The notes under the pieces: generated by a model
The model's input: only the letters and a program-made list of their open reading frames with translations
The model's database searches: none
Told to the model about the DNA's origin: nothing
From: Verrucomicrobiia bacterium
GTDB taxonomy: Bacteria > Verrucomicrobiota > Verrucomicrobiia > Palsa-1439
Assembly: GCA_022072455.1 (NCBI GenBank)
Contig: JAJVHY010000011.1
Location: forward strand, 27,683-91,682
Direction: 5' to 3'
Length of the DNA stretch: 64,000 nucleotides
Translations under genes and position numbers: made by a program
In this document: positions 18,186 to 27,326 of the stretch, in pieces
Position numbering within the stretch: position 1 is the first letter of the stretch
Layout of the letters: each line of letters starts with the position of its first letter

Positions 18186-19437
18186 CGCGCGGCACAACAT
18201 TGTGTTGATCGCCGGCCGTACCGGGGTCTTGCAGCCGGGACCACACGATCACCAGACCGAAGGTCATCAATCCTCCCGACACCCCGAATGGCACCGCGTA
18301 GTTGTCGCCGGTAATTTTCAAAAGCCAGCTCCCCAGCAGCGGACAGACCAGCACAAACGGCGCGCCGATCGCGCTGGTGAGCGCGAAGTACTTGGTGCGT
18401 TCCGCAGGTTGCGCCAGACCGGCAACAAAATGGAACAGGTAATTGACTCGGAAAATCATCGCCGCCCCAATCAGTCCGATGGACAGCAACGCGCCCCACC
18501 GCGCGAACGGGAGAATCATCAAGGCAAACGCCACGAGAACGCAGACGTAGTACACGAGCATGGCACCGCGAGCTTTCCAATGGATCACCAAATAATGCGC
18601 CACCGGCACAGCCGCCAACGCGAGGATGTAGCGGCTGAGATTGCAGTGGGCGGCGATACCTTCACCATAGCGCTGGACGGCGGCAAACGTGAGAAACGGC
18701 GCGCCAATACTCGATAGCCACGCAAAACACTCACTGCCAAGGAACCACTGGAGATTCCGATCAGCGCGCAGCACGCCCATGTATTCCTTCAGAAAGCTGG
18801 TGAGCGGTCGAATTTCCATTGCCACTGCCGGCACCGGCTGCGAATCCCGCAGGAAAATGTAGCAGACGGTGGACAACACAAATAGCGCCACGGCCAACCC
18901 GAAACAGAGCAGATAGTTGTGGTGGGTCGGCCCCCCGCTGGCATTCAGAAGCGGTACACACAAGATCGCCCCGAGTATCCCGGCGACTTGCGAACTGAAA
19001 AGCACAGTGGAGTAACTCCTCGACAGCGTCTGTGGCGGAAACAGCCGGAGGCGCACATGTTGATAATACGGATAGTTGAGCGCGGCCGCGATACCGATGA
19101 CCGCCTCCGCCACGACGATGACCAACAATAATGTCCATGAGGTGCTGGTGAGCGCCAGCGTCAACGCTATCGCCCCCCACCCCGCCACCATGATGAGCTG
19201 ACTCCAAGCCGCGCCGCGAATCGGATGCGCGATCCGTTGTTCGAGATACGGGACGACCAGTTGCGGGGCGCTGGCGAAAACCCCGGTGCAGATCGTCAAG
19301 ACCGCCATCATCGTCGGTCCCCCGCCGTTGGCATAAATAAGCGCCGCGATGATGTCGCCAGAGATGAAGGCCGCGCCAAACGCCCAAAGAACTTCGAGCG
19401 CGATGAGGACGATGGCGTTACGGCGGTCGGTGGTCAT
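18160..19437 (-). CDS. MFS-type membrane transporter
   Basis: A 425-aa polytopic protein with about 12 hydrophobic segments, beginning MTTDRRNAIVLIALEVLWAFGAAF. Substrate unknown. The layout fits the major facilitator superfamily, but I see no specific subfamily signature. It starts 27 bp after the aldolase gene, so the two may be cotranscribed. A second, different MFS gene is at 37396. Confidence 0.72.
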   Translation of the reverse strand: MTTDRRNAIVLIALEVLWAFGAAFISGDIIAALIYANGGGPTMMAVLTICTGVFASAPQLVVPYLEQRIAHPIRGAAWSQLIMVAGWGAIALTLALTSTSWTLLLVIVVAEAVIGIAAALNYPYYQHVRLRLFPPQTLSRSYSTVLFSSQVAGILGAILCVPLLNASGGPTHHNYLLCFGLAVALFVLSTVCYIFLRDSQPVPAVAMEIRPLTSFLKEYMGVLRADRNLQWFLGSECFAWLSSIGAPFLTFAAVQRYGEGIAAHCNLSRYILALAAVPVAHYLVIHWKARGAMLVYYVCVLVAFALMILPFARWGALLSIGLIGAAMIFRVNYLFHFVAGLAQPAERTKYFALTSAIGAPFVLVCPLLGSWLLKITGDNYAVPFGVSGGLMTFGLVIVWSRLQDPGTAGDQHNVVPRVSLKRLAG

Positions 19438-19464
19438 GGGGCGCGACTCAAGCGCGACCCGGCA

Positions 19465-20454
19465 TCACTGCTCTTCGATGACTTGATCGTAGAACTTGAT
19501 GATCTCGCGGAAGTCGTCGCCTTCCATGAAATCCATCGCCGCTTTTGGATGCCGGTTCAAACAGCCGGTAATCATGTACGGAATCGCAAACCCCCAGCGC
19601 AATTTCTCGCGCATCGGCTCGACGGTGTCCTGCAGACAGTGAAGAATCGGGCGGAGCTTGAACTTCGGATTATGCAGGAAGCTCATGATCAATTCCATCT
19701 GACAGTTGCCGGCGCCGCGGCCCAGACCGCCAATGCTGGCGTCCACGTAATTCGCGCCGAGGATGATCGCTTCGATGGCGTTGGCGAAGCCGAGTTGGAG
19801 ATTGTTGTGGGTGTGGATACCGACTTCCTTGCCGGCGGGTTTACAGTGGTGCAGGAATTTCTTCACGTAATACTCGATGTGTTCGCCGTACATGTTGCCG
19901 AAACTGTCCACGACGTACATCACGTCCACCGGTGATTGGGCGAGCAATTCGAGTGCGCCTTCGAGTTCCGCGTCGGCCACGGTCGAGAGCGCCATGATGT
20001 TGATCGTGGTCTCGTAACCCTTGTCGTGCGCGTCCTTGATCATGTCCAGCGCGGTGGGAATTTGGTGAATGTAGGTGGCGACACGAATGAGGTCCACGAC
20101 GCTCTTGTCCCGCGGCGGAATGTCCTCCCGGTAATCCGTCCGTTCCGCATCGGCCATCAGTGAAACCTTTGTCCCGGGTTTCTTTTCACCAACGATGCGG
20201 CGCATGTCGGCCTCATCGCAAAACTTCCAAGCCCCGTGTTCGCCGCGCTTGAACATGGTTTTCGACGCCTTGTAACCAATCTCCATGTAATCCACGCCGC
20301 CCGCCGCGTCGGCGTCATAGATTGCCTTGACGAATTCGTGCGAAAAATTGTGATCGTTCATCAATCCGCCGTCGCGGACGGTGCAATCGAGAACTTTGAT
20401 TTCAGGTCGGAATCCAATCCAGCCTTTCAGGCCGGTCGCAGCTTGCTTGGTCAT
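19465..20454 (-). CDS. DRE-TIM metallolyase (HMGL-like aldolase domain protein)
   Basis: A 329-aa TIM-barrel enzyme of the HMG-CoA lyase/4-hydroxy-2-oxovalerate aldolase superfamily. The N-terminal catalytic motif is LDCTVRDGG (usually DxTLRDG), and the metal site is GIHTHNNLQLGFANA. ALSTVADAELEGALELLAQ and VDASIGGLGRGAGN are also superfamily-like. It probably makes or breaks a C-C bond in a 2-oxo acid, but no pathway partner is next to it. Divergent from the heparinase-like gene, with about 100 bp between. Confidence 0.82.
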   Translation of the reverse strand: MTKQAATGLKGWIGFRPEIKVLDCTVRDGGLMNDHNFSHEFVKAIYDADAAGGVDYMEIGYKASKTMFKRGEHGAWKFCDEADMRRIVGEKKPGTKVSLMADAERTDYREDIPPRDKSVVDLIRVATYIHQIPTALDMIKDAHDKGYETTINIMALSTVADAELEGALELLAQSPVDVMYVVDSFGNMYGEHIEYYVKKFLHHCKPAGKEVGIHTHNNLQLGFANAIEAIILGANYVDASIGGLGRGAGNCQMELIMSFLHNPKFKLRPILHCLQDTVEPMREKLRWGFAIPYMITGCLNRHPKAAMDFMEGDDFREIIKFYDQVIEEQ

Positions 20455-20558
20455 GGGGCCGCGAACCTACGCGGACACCCTCGGCAAGGCAACGATATTT
20501 CTTCATGGGAATTGCCCTTTGCCACTCGCCACACTACCCTGCCTGACTGGAATTTCAC

Positions 20559-22646
20559 ATGTATTGTCTGTTGCTCATTACTTTGACCACAGCCCTCATC
20601 CACGGAGCGAATATGCCCACCCCCCAACCTCACCCATTTTTACTCTGCACCCGTGAGCAATTCCCGGAACTCCAAGCCCGCGCGGAACGCGAACCGTGGC
20701 GCGCCATGCGCGCTGACGCCTTGGCCCGCGCCGCCACCGGCCCCGCGTCCGCGAGCGCGATGGATTTGCATCAGTATCTTGGTGCCGTCGCGCTCGCGTA
20801 CATTCTCGATGAACCCCACCGGGCAACCCACCGCGAACGCGTCGTGACCGCAATTGTGAACCGGTTGGAAAAAGTCGTTTTCGATGAGACCCAGGCCCAC
20901 GCCGGTGTTGTGCCGCCGCTGGGCGCGGCATTTGTCGCCATCCTCGCGTTAGACATTGTGTACCCCGACCTGACACCTGAGGCCATCGCCGCGTGCGAAG
21001 CGGTCATCGAGAAGCAGATCACGAAGATCGCGCGGACCGGCGGGTGGGCCAGTGGCCGGTATGGCACGCATGGCACTTGGGACATTTACCGGGGGATTCG
21101 CCGCGAGCCGGATGATCGCTATTTTCAGGACTTTACCAACCAGATGACGGATGACGGTTTTAGCACTGTCTCGCCGGCTTATGCGTTTGCCCGGTTGGGC
21201 GCGGGACAAGATCGGCCGCAAAAATGCGCCTATGCCGACGTGCTGGAATTTACCGGCATTGACCGCCGTTATTACAACAATGACCGGTTGAAAAAGTTCT
21301 TCCGCTGGTTGAACAGCGCCAGCGTGACGCCGGCCCGGCAATTCCATCTCTTTGGTGATGTCTCCCCGCACTGGTCCGTCCCTCGCAGCCCGCTCCTGTG
21401 GCGCGTGGGTCGCTTTGACCGGCAAGCCGCCGCGTCTGCCGCATGGCTCCTCGCCGGTCAGAAACCACCGGGACACATCCTGAGTTACATCTTGATGACC
21501 GAGCCCTTGCCGGAGCCCGTTGTGCCCCGCAGCCAACTGTTCAAGGACGGTGGCGCCGTCTTCCGCGAAACTCCCGATTCCTCGGACAGCCTCGGCGGGT
21601 TGCTCTACAACATCACCGAACGCGACGAATGGCATACCCACGAGGAAGTCAACGGCCTCTCGCTTGCAGCTTATGGCAACCGCCTGTTGGTCAATGGCGG
21701 CTGGTTGGATGACCCCACGCGGCCGCCTTTCATGAACAACACCGTCGCCCTCAATGGTCACCGGCACGCGAAACGCACCGGCGCCGGTATTGTCGAAGGA
21801 CTCTTGGCCGACGGCTTCGATTACGCGTGTGGGGATTCCGGCGCTGCGCTCGCCGCCGGCACGTTCTTCCGCAGTTTCATCCTCGTCCACGGCCGACCGG
21901 GATTGCCGGGCTATTTTTTGGTCTGTGATGAAATCACCGCCCCGCCGGACATGAAGACGCATGTCTACTGGCAAACCGCCTCAACCAACGAACCAACGGT
22001 GGTCGCTGACCGGCGGGAATACCGGTCCGCCGTCAATCACCATGCGCGTGTTCCCGGCGTGTCGTTGACGACTTTCTTCGGCACCGAACCGGTTCAAGTG
22101 ACGACGGCGAAACTTCCCTCAGGCTTGCTGGACCGGGATCCACAAGCCGGCCACCACTTCCGGCTCGAAGCTGTTTATGCAACCGGGCCGGCACCGATTT
22201 TAACCGTGTTGTTTCCGCACACCGTGCAGCAGCCGCTGCCGGGTGCGCTGGCGCGAATTGCCGGCGCGGGGTGTCACGGAGCGCGCGTCGGTGCGGATGA
22301 CGTGCTGGTGTCCGATGGCATCACGGCCGCGCGGCGCGACGAGATGCAATTCGTCGCGCGCTTGGTGGTGAGCCGAGCGGATGGGTTTTATTTTGCGCGG
22401 GCCGGCCGCACTTTTCGGCGTTCAACCGTGGGCTTTGAATCGGCAAAGCCGGTCTCGATCTTCATGGATGGAACCACGGGGGCCGCCACGACGCCAGCCG
22501 CTAGCCAAGTCACAGTTTACCATCCGCACGTGACTGGTGTGCGACTGGACAAGGCCGCCCTGAACCCCCGCGAAACCGGGGCGGGCTGGATGCGTTTCGA
22601 CCTCCCGCCCGGCACTCACAGCATCGAACTGCTGACCGAGCGCTGA
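20559..22646 (+). CDS. Heparinase II/III-like exported protein
   Basis: A 695-aa protein with a short signal peptide (CLLLITLTTALIHGA). The first half is alpha-helical (HLYLGAVALAYILDE-type toroid), and the second half is a beta-sandwich resembling heparinase II/III C-terminal domains (DGGAVFRETP, then DEWHTHEEVNGLSLAAYGNRLLVNGG). Such enzymes act as polysaccharide lyases on uronic-acid glycans. It likely acts in the periplasm or outside. Candidate catalytic Tyr/His residues (YGTHGTWDIYRG, about residues 168-179) are visible, but substrate is unknown. The rhomboid gene follows 9 bp later. Confidence 0.78.
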   Translation: MYCLLLITLTTALIHGANMPTPQPHPFLLCTREQFPELQARAEREPWRAMRADALARAATGPASASAMDLHQYLGAVALAYILDEPHRATHRERVVTAIVNRLEKVVFDETQAHAGVVPPLGAAFVAILALDIVYPDLTPEAIAACEAVIEKQITKIARTGGWASGRYGTHGTWDIYRGIRREPDDRYFQDFTNQMTDDGFSTVSPAYAFARLGAGQDRPQKCAYADVLEFTGIDRRYYNNDRLKKFFRWLNSASVTPARQFHLFGDVSPHWSVPRSPLLWRVGRFDRQAAASAAWLLAGQKPPGHILSYILMTEPLPEPVVPRSQLFKDGGAVFRETPDSSDSLGGLLYNITERDEWHTHEEVNGLSLAAYGNRLLVNGGWLDDPTRPPFMNNTVALNGHRHAKRTGAGIVEGLLADGFDYACGDSGAALAAGTFFRSFILVHGRPGLPGYFLVCDEITAPPDMKTHVYWQTASTNEPTVVADRREYRSAVNHHARVPGVSLTTFFGTEPVQVTTAKLPSGLLDRDPQAGHHFRLEAVYATGPAPILTVLFPHTVQQPLPGALARIAGAGCHGARVGADDVLVSDGITAARRDEMQFVARLVVSRADGFYFARAGRTFRRSTVGFESAKPVSIFMDGTTGAATTPAASQVTVYHPHVTGVRLDKAALNPRETGAGWMRFDLPPGTHSIELLTER

Positions 22647-22655
22647 AGTTGAAGT

Positions 22656-23768
22656 TTGCATGCCGCGCTCGCGTTTCCTATCATGGCGGCGGCGCGGATG
22701 ATTGCCCTGCTCATACCGACTGGGTCCGACCACGACCGCAACCGCTTGCCGGTGGCGACGCTGACGCTCATCGCCTTGAACGTCATTCTTGATCTCGTCA
22801 CCAATCTGGCGAACCACCCGGCGATCACCAAGCAATTCGGCTTCGTCGCGGCTAATCCGCAGTGGTACCAGTTCATCACCCACATGTTTCTGCATGCCGG
22901 TTTGCCACAGGGGCCGGACACTTCCATCATGAACTATTTCATCTGCCTGCTCCACATCGCCGGCAATATGACGTACCTGTGGTTTGCCGGCAGTGATCTC
23001 GAAGACGTCCTCGGGCCGGTCAAGTTTCTCGGTTTATATTTCATTGGCGGGATTGCATCCGCCGCGCTGTTCTGGGCGACCGCCGTGGCTGGGCAGTTTC
23101 CCAATCTGGATGAGCCGGCGGTCGGCGCGTCGGGCGCAGTATCGGCGTTGCTTGGGTTTTATCTGGTGCGCTTTCCCCGATTCAAGATCCGGTTGTGGTT
23201 TGGCGCGTTCATCCCCTTCCCTTTGATCATGCGGCAAGGCATCACCCGGATCAGTTCGCTGGCGTTCATCGGTTTTTGGATTGGGCTGCAACTGGTGTTG
23301 GGGGTTCAATCCCTGAAAGCCGGCGGAGCGCAAGTTGCCTACTGGGGGCATATCGGCGGTTTCATTCTGGGGTTTGTGGTCGCCCTTTTAACTCGGCAAT
23401 GGCGACACGGCGGAGAAGAATTTTATCTCAAGGAAGCTGACTACCAGTTCACCAAGCAGAACTGGTATCCGGCGATGGAATATTACCGGCGGGTGGCAGA
23501 ACGGTACCCACGCTGTGTGATCGCCGTCACCAAATGGGCGGTCTGTTGGGAATGTCTCGGGCTGCCGAAGCGCGCGGAGAAAGTCCTGACCGACGCGTTG
23601 CAGTCCTACCGGGAACGTGGCTGGACGACGGAAGCGGCCGCAGTGGAATCGGAAATCCAGTCGCTGTCGCGCCAAGAGCCAGTCGAGTCACCCGCGGCGC
23701 CGGTCGCACCGGCACATCCGAATTTGATGTTCCGCAAAGAATTCAAGTGGAAGGAGAAGAAGTCATGA
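22656..23768 (+). CDS. Rhomboid-family intramembrane serine protease
   Basis: A protein of up to 370 aa with six or more membrane spans. The catalytic Ser is in GASGAVSALLGFY and the catalytic His in AYWGHIGGFILGF; HIAGNMTYLW matches the conserved HxxxN element. Rhomboids cleave membrane proteins within the bilayer. After the membrane domain, residues about 255-335 form helical, TPR-like repeats (QNWYPAMEYYRRVAERYP). The start is uncertain: 22656, 22683 and 22698 are in frame, and MIALLIPTGSD at 22698 looks most natural. Its stop overlaps the next start (ATGA), implying coupled expression. Confidence 0.87.
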   Translation: MHAALAFPIMAAARMIALLIPTGSDHDRNRLPVATLTLIALNVILDLVTNLANHPAITKQFGFVAANPQWYQFITHMFLHAGLPQGPDTSIMNYFICLLHIAGNMTYLWFAGSDLEDVLGPVKFLGLYFIGGIASAALFWATAVAGQFPNLDEPAVGASGAVSALLGFYLVRFPRFKIRLWFGAFIPFPLIMRQGITRISSLAFIGFWIGLQLVLGVQSLKAGGAQVAYWGHIGGFILGFVVALLTRQWRHGGEEFYLKEADYQFTKQNWYPAMEYYRRVAERYPRCVIAVTKWAVCWECLGLPKRAEKVLTDALQSYRERGWTTEAAAVESEIQSLSRQEPVESPAAPVAPAHPNLMFRKEFKWKEKKS

Positions 23769-25543
23769 TCACCGTCAAATGCACTTGCGGCCAGCAGTAT
23801 CAGATTGAAAACGAAGCGGTCGCTGATCAGTTTGGCTGTCCGCAGTGCGGCATCGCGGCGGCGGACGTCTTGACGGCCGCTCAACCACAATTTCAAATTT
23901 ATTGCAGCACCCATCCCGACCAGCCGGCAACTCACAACTGTCTGCATTGCGCCAAACCGCTCTGCATGGAATGTGTCAGCGCCAACGGTTATTACTGCAG
24001 CGCCACCTGCAAAGCCGCGGTCGCTGCCGCCGAGCCGGATGCTGTCAGTCCTGACCAAGAAAAACTCGCCGGCGTCGGCGCCGAAATCGAGCAGCAAATG
24101 GAACGCGCCGGCAAGATCGGGCGGAAGCTCGGACTCGTTGTGCTGATTGCCGGCGCGCTGGTTGCGCTGTGGTTCGTCGGCCGGTGGATTCTCGCGCCCA
24201 AAGGGAAGATCATCACCAGCCTGCCGGTCAGTTCCCAAGTTGCGCGGTTTCGTTTCCTTCCGGCCGGTCCCGGTCAGGTTCTGGTTCAGGACAATGACGA
24301 ATTATCCCTCATCCGCATTCCCGGCTTGGTGAAGACTTGGGCCGTTCCCTTGACGCAATGGCGGTCGCCAGACGACGAGGCGCCCTTGAATCTCAAGCAG
24401 GTTCAAGATGACGTGATCGTGCTACATTCCCACCGGCAAGTGGTGGCACTCGCGAAACCAACTGGTCAGCTCCAGTGGCAAAAGTCGGCGCCCAATCAGT
24501 TTCGTGACGACACCATAGTTCACCCGGCCGGCATCTGGGCTGCCGGTGCCAATCTTTCGCTGGTGACCGGCGAACCGACTTACACGATCACGAACGCCGC
24601 CCGCGCCCGCAGCGCCATTGCCGGCGGACGTCTCGCCCTGCTCACGGTTGCCGCGCACGACCGGGAAGAGACAGACGATGATTTGACGGCAGGCTCGATC
24701 CATAACATTGACGTGAAAGGCATTCTCGCCCAAGCCCAAGGAAAGAAACGGAGACCGCGGGAATCCCGCCGGCCACATCAGCTGCAAATCTTTTCGGTCA
24801 CCGATGGACGTTTGCTCGGTGAGAAAACAATTCGGGTGCCGTATGACGTCAAACTCCAGCCGGTCGGGCATGCCCTCGCCGTGGTGAGTGACACGGAACT
24901 CCAGCTATACCGGGAACAAGCCGAACCAGTCTGGACGGTCGCTTTACCGGCGGAGCCGGAGCATATCGATGTGCACGCGGGGTTGCTGCTGGTCGCGACG
25001 GAATCGGGGGTGGTTGCGTTCGATGCCCAGACCGGTGTGGCCCGTTGGCGACGGCCTGGCTTGCGTGCGACAGCCGCGCGGATCGGCCCTGATGGCGCGG
25101 TGTATGTGACGGTGACAATGAAGAAAGATGAGGTCAAAGCCGGTGAAGCTGCGAATTTCCGCGTGGCCGGGGTGAAGGTTGGAGTGAGTGGTGCGACGAC
25201 GGCGTACCGGGTTTTACTGCGACTTGATCCGCAATCCGGTCAAACGCTCTGGGGGGTGCGCAATATCGGTGACGAAGTGTTGTTCGACGGCGATCAACTC
25301 TTTGTCGTGGACCGGGTTCATGACATGAATTTACTGGCGGATCAAATCATGGTCGGCAGCTACAGCGTTCGCCAACTCGCCCCGCGGACCGGTGAAGATC
25401 TGTGGGAATTCCTGAAGGCCGGTGACCTCTACCATTGTACGGTCGTGGATGGCCATGTGGTGGCGGTGACATCCAGTGATCCGCCAACGGGCCGTTCGAA
25501 TCCGACTTGTCCGTATGAGCTGGTCGTGATTGCAGGTCAGTGA
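23765..25543 (+). CDS. Membrane protein with zinc-finger N-terminus and PQQ-type beta-propeller
   Basis: A 592-aa protein. Residues 1-35 hold paired Cys (CTCGQ, CPQCG). Next comes a B-box-like zinc module (CSTHPDQPATHNCLHCAKPL and following Cys). A single membrane segment lies at about residue 125-143 (LGLVVLIAGALVALWFVGRW), then a large beta-rich region with PQQ/WD-like blades (TGQLQWQKSAP, TGVARWRRPG, SGQTLWGVRN, TGEDLWEF). The zinc part would be cytoplasmic and the propeller external. The start is ATG at 23765, overlapping the rhomboid stop; the frame continues upstream only as a shadow. Function unknown; the overlap suggests a joint role with the rhomboid. Confidence 0.8.
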   Translation: MITVKCTCGQQYQIENEAVADQFGCPQCGIAAADVLTAAQPQFQIYCSTHPDQPATHNCLHCAKPLCMECVSANGYYCSATCKAAVAAAEPDAVSPDQEKLAGVGAEIEQQMERAGKIGRKLGLVVLIAGALVALWFVGRWILAPKGKIITSLPVSSQVARFRFLPAGPGQVLVQDNDELSLIRIPGLVKTWAVPLTQWRSPDDEAPLNLKQVQDDVIVLHSHRQVVALAKPTGQLQWQKSAPNQFRDDTIVHPAGIWAAGANLSLVTGEPTYTITNAARARSAIAGGRLALLTVAAHDREETDDDLTAGSIHNIDVKGILAQAQGKKRRPRESRRPHQLQIFSVTDGRLLGEKTIRVPYDVKLQPVGHALAVVSDTELQLYREQAEPVWTVALPAEPEHIDVHAGLLLVATESGVVAFDAQTGVARWRRPGLRATAARIGPDGAVYVTVTMKKDEVKAGEAANFRVAGVKVGVSGATTAYRVLLRLDPQSGQTLWGVRNIGDEVLFDGDQLFVVDRVHDMNLLADQIMVGSYSVRQLAPRTGEDLWEFLKAGDLYHCTVVDGHVVAVTSSDPPTGRSNPTCPYELVVIAGQ

Positions 25544-25544
25544 G

Positions 25545-27242
25545 CTAGGTGACCGCAAGGTCTTCGTCTTCTTGCGTAACGCGGGCGACTTCTTCGACGG
25601 TGGTCAGGCCGGCTTTGACTTTAACCCAGCCGTCGTCACGGAGGGTTTTCATGCCGTTGGCGATGGCAGCTTGTTTGAGGACGGTCGAGGAGGTGCGCTC
25701 GATGACGAGCGGCCGGAGATTTTCCTGCATGACGAGAATTTCGTAGATGCCGGAACGACCCTTGAAACCGGTAAAGCGGCATTCCTCGCAGCCGCGGCCC
25801 CGGTAGAACTTCGCCGGACCTTCCGGGAAGCCGACCTCTTTGAGAAACTCCGGATCGGGTTTGTATTCTTCTTTGCAGGTTTGGCAAATGGTGCGGATGA
25901 GGCGCTGCGCAATGAGGGCTTCGACGGAGGAACTGACGAGGAACGGTTCGATGCCCATGTCGAGTAACCGGGTCACGGCACCGGCTGAGTCATTCGTGTG
26001 GAGCGTTGAAAAAACCAAGTGACCGGTCAGCGCGGCGCGGATCGCGATCTCCGCGGTTTCCAAGTCGCGTACTTCACCGACCATGATCACATCGGGGTCT
26101 TGCCGGAGGATGTGGCGCAGGCCGCTGGCAAATGTCAGACCGATGTCGGGTTTGACGTTCATCTGGTTGACGCCGGGCAGTTCGTATTCGATCGGCTCTT
26201 CGATGGTGATGATGCGTTGGTCAATCGAGTTGATCGTGCTGAGGAACGCGTAGAGCGAAGTGGATTTACCGGAGCCGGTCGGTCCAGTGACGAGGATGAT
26301 GCCGTGGGGCAGATCCACCAGTTTGCGGACGGTCTTCTCGTCGTCGTGACTGAGGCCAAGGTGTTCGAGTCCGAGGAAGATGCTGCTGCGCGTGAGCAAG
26401 CGCAAACTGACGCTTTCGCCATACGCCGTCGGAATCGTCGAGACGCGCACGTCAATTTCGGCGCCGCCGCTGCGGACGTTGATGCGACCGTCTTGGGGAA
26501 GGCGGCGTTCGGCGATGTCCATGTTGGACATGACTTTGATGCGCGAGATGATGGCGGCTTGGAAACGCTTGAGTTGCGGCGGGACCGGTGTTTGGTGCAA
26601 AACGCCGTCCACCCGGTAGCGGATGCGCAGGTCGTTTTCCATCGGTTCGAGATGGATGTCAGTGGCGCGTTCTTTGAAAGCTTCCCAGATGATCTGGTTG
26701 ACGAATTTGACGACGCTCGCTTCCTGATCGCCGCTTTCGAGGTCTTCCTTGGTGATCGCGACCGGCGAGTCGAGATCGAGGACGTTTTTCTGAAGTAATT
26801 CGTCGAGGGTTTCAGCGCCGACGCCGTAGTAACGTTTGAGCGCTTTCGCGATGTCGGCTTCCGGGCAGAGCGCCAAGTTCACCCGGCATTTCGTGACGAG
26901 CCGGATGGACTCGATCATCGCGAGGTTGAATGGATCGTTGGCGGCGATGAGCAGGGTGCCGTTGTCAGCGCGCATCGGCATGATGTTGTATTGAAAAACG
27001 ACCTTCGTCGGCACCTTGGCGCGGGCAGCAGCGTCAATTTCCTTTTCCGTGATGCGCGTGTAGGAAAGGCGGAGAACGCGGGCAAGGGCTTCGAGCAGTT
27101 TCTCCTCGCCAACCGCGCCCGATTTGACGAGGGCGGTAACAAACGACTCACCGGGGGTGCGCGGGGCGGCGAGGAGTTCGGCGACTTGCGCTTCGGTTAC
27201 CAGTCCGGTTTGGAGGAGTAGTTCCCGTAAATTGTGCGGCAT
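25545..27242 (-). CDS. Type IV pilus / type II secretion assembly ATPase (PilB/GspE family)
   Basis: Hexameric ATPase that powers pilus or pseudopilus assembly from the cytoplasmic face. A MshEN-type N-terminal domain (residues 1-150) precedes the ATPase core, with Walker A GPTGSGKST, the Asp box region (RIITIEEPIEYELPG), Walker B LRQDPDVIMVGEVRD and His box HLVFSTLHTNDS. The zinc tetracysteine is CQTCKEE...CEECRFTGF. The start at 27242 (MPHNLRELLLQTGLVTEAQ) fits the family. No other pilus gene is adjacent. An IS element lies upstream, so its native promoter may be displaced. Confidence 0.92.
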   Translation of the reverse strand: MPHNLRELLLQTGLVTEAQVAELLAAPRTPGESFVTALVKSGAVGEEKLLEALARVLRLSYTRITEKEIDAAARAKVPTKVVFQYNIMPMRADNGTLLIAANDPFNLAMIESIRLVTKCRVNLALCPEADIAKALKRYYGVGAETLDELLQKNVLDLDSPVAITKEDLESGDQEASVVKFVNQIIWEAFKERATDIHLEPMENDLRIRYRVDGVLHQTPVPPQLKRFQAAIISRIKVMSNMDIAERRLPQDGRINVRSGGAEIDVRVSTIPTAYGESVSLRLLTRSSIFLGLEHLGLSHDDEKTVRKLVDLPHGIILVTGPTGSGKSTSLYAFLSTINSIDQRIITIEEPIEYELPGVNQMNVKPDIGLTFASGLRHILRQDPDVIMVGEVRDLETAEIAIRAALTGHLVFSTLHTNDSAGAVTRLLDMGIEPFLVSSSVEALIAQRLIRTICQTCKEEYKPDPEFLKEVGFPEGPAKFYRGRGCEECRFTGFKGRSGIYEILVMQENLRPLVIERTSSTVLKQAAIANGMKTLRDDGWVKVKAGLTTVEEVARVTQEDEDLAVT

Positions 27243-27305
27243 CGAATCAGGCACGCGGCGAGGATAAGAGAGGCGACCGGGCATGTCAAGGAAGCCGCCC
27301 TCGAC

Positions 27306-27326
27306 GGGTGCGACCAGAAGTGGCGG
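27306..27326 (+). repeat. IS terminal inverted repeat (transposase 3' side) with target duplication
   Basis: The 21-bp end begins GGGTGCGACCAG and matches the other end exactly. It directly adjoins the stop codon of the second transposase frame (27327). The 9-bp target repeat GCCCTCGAC is immediately outside (27297-27305). Confidence 0.9.
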
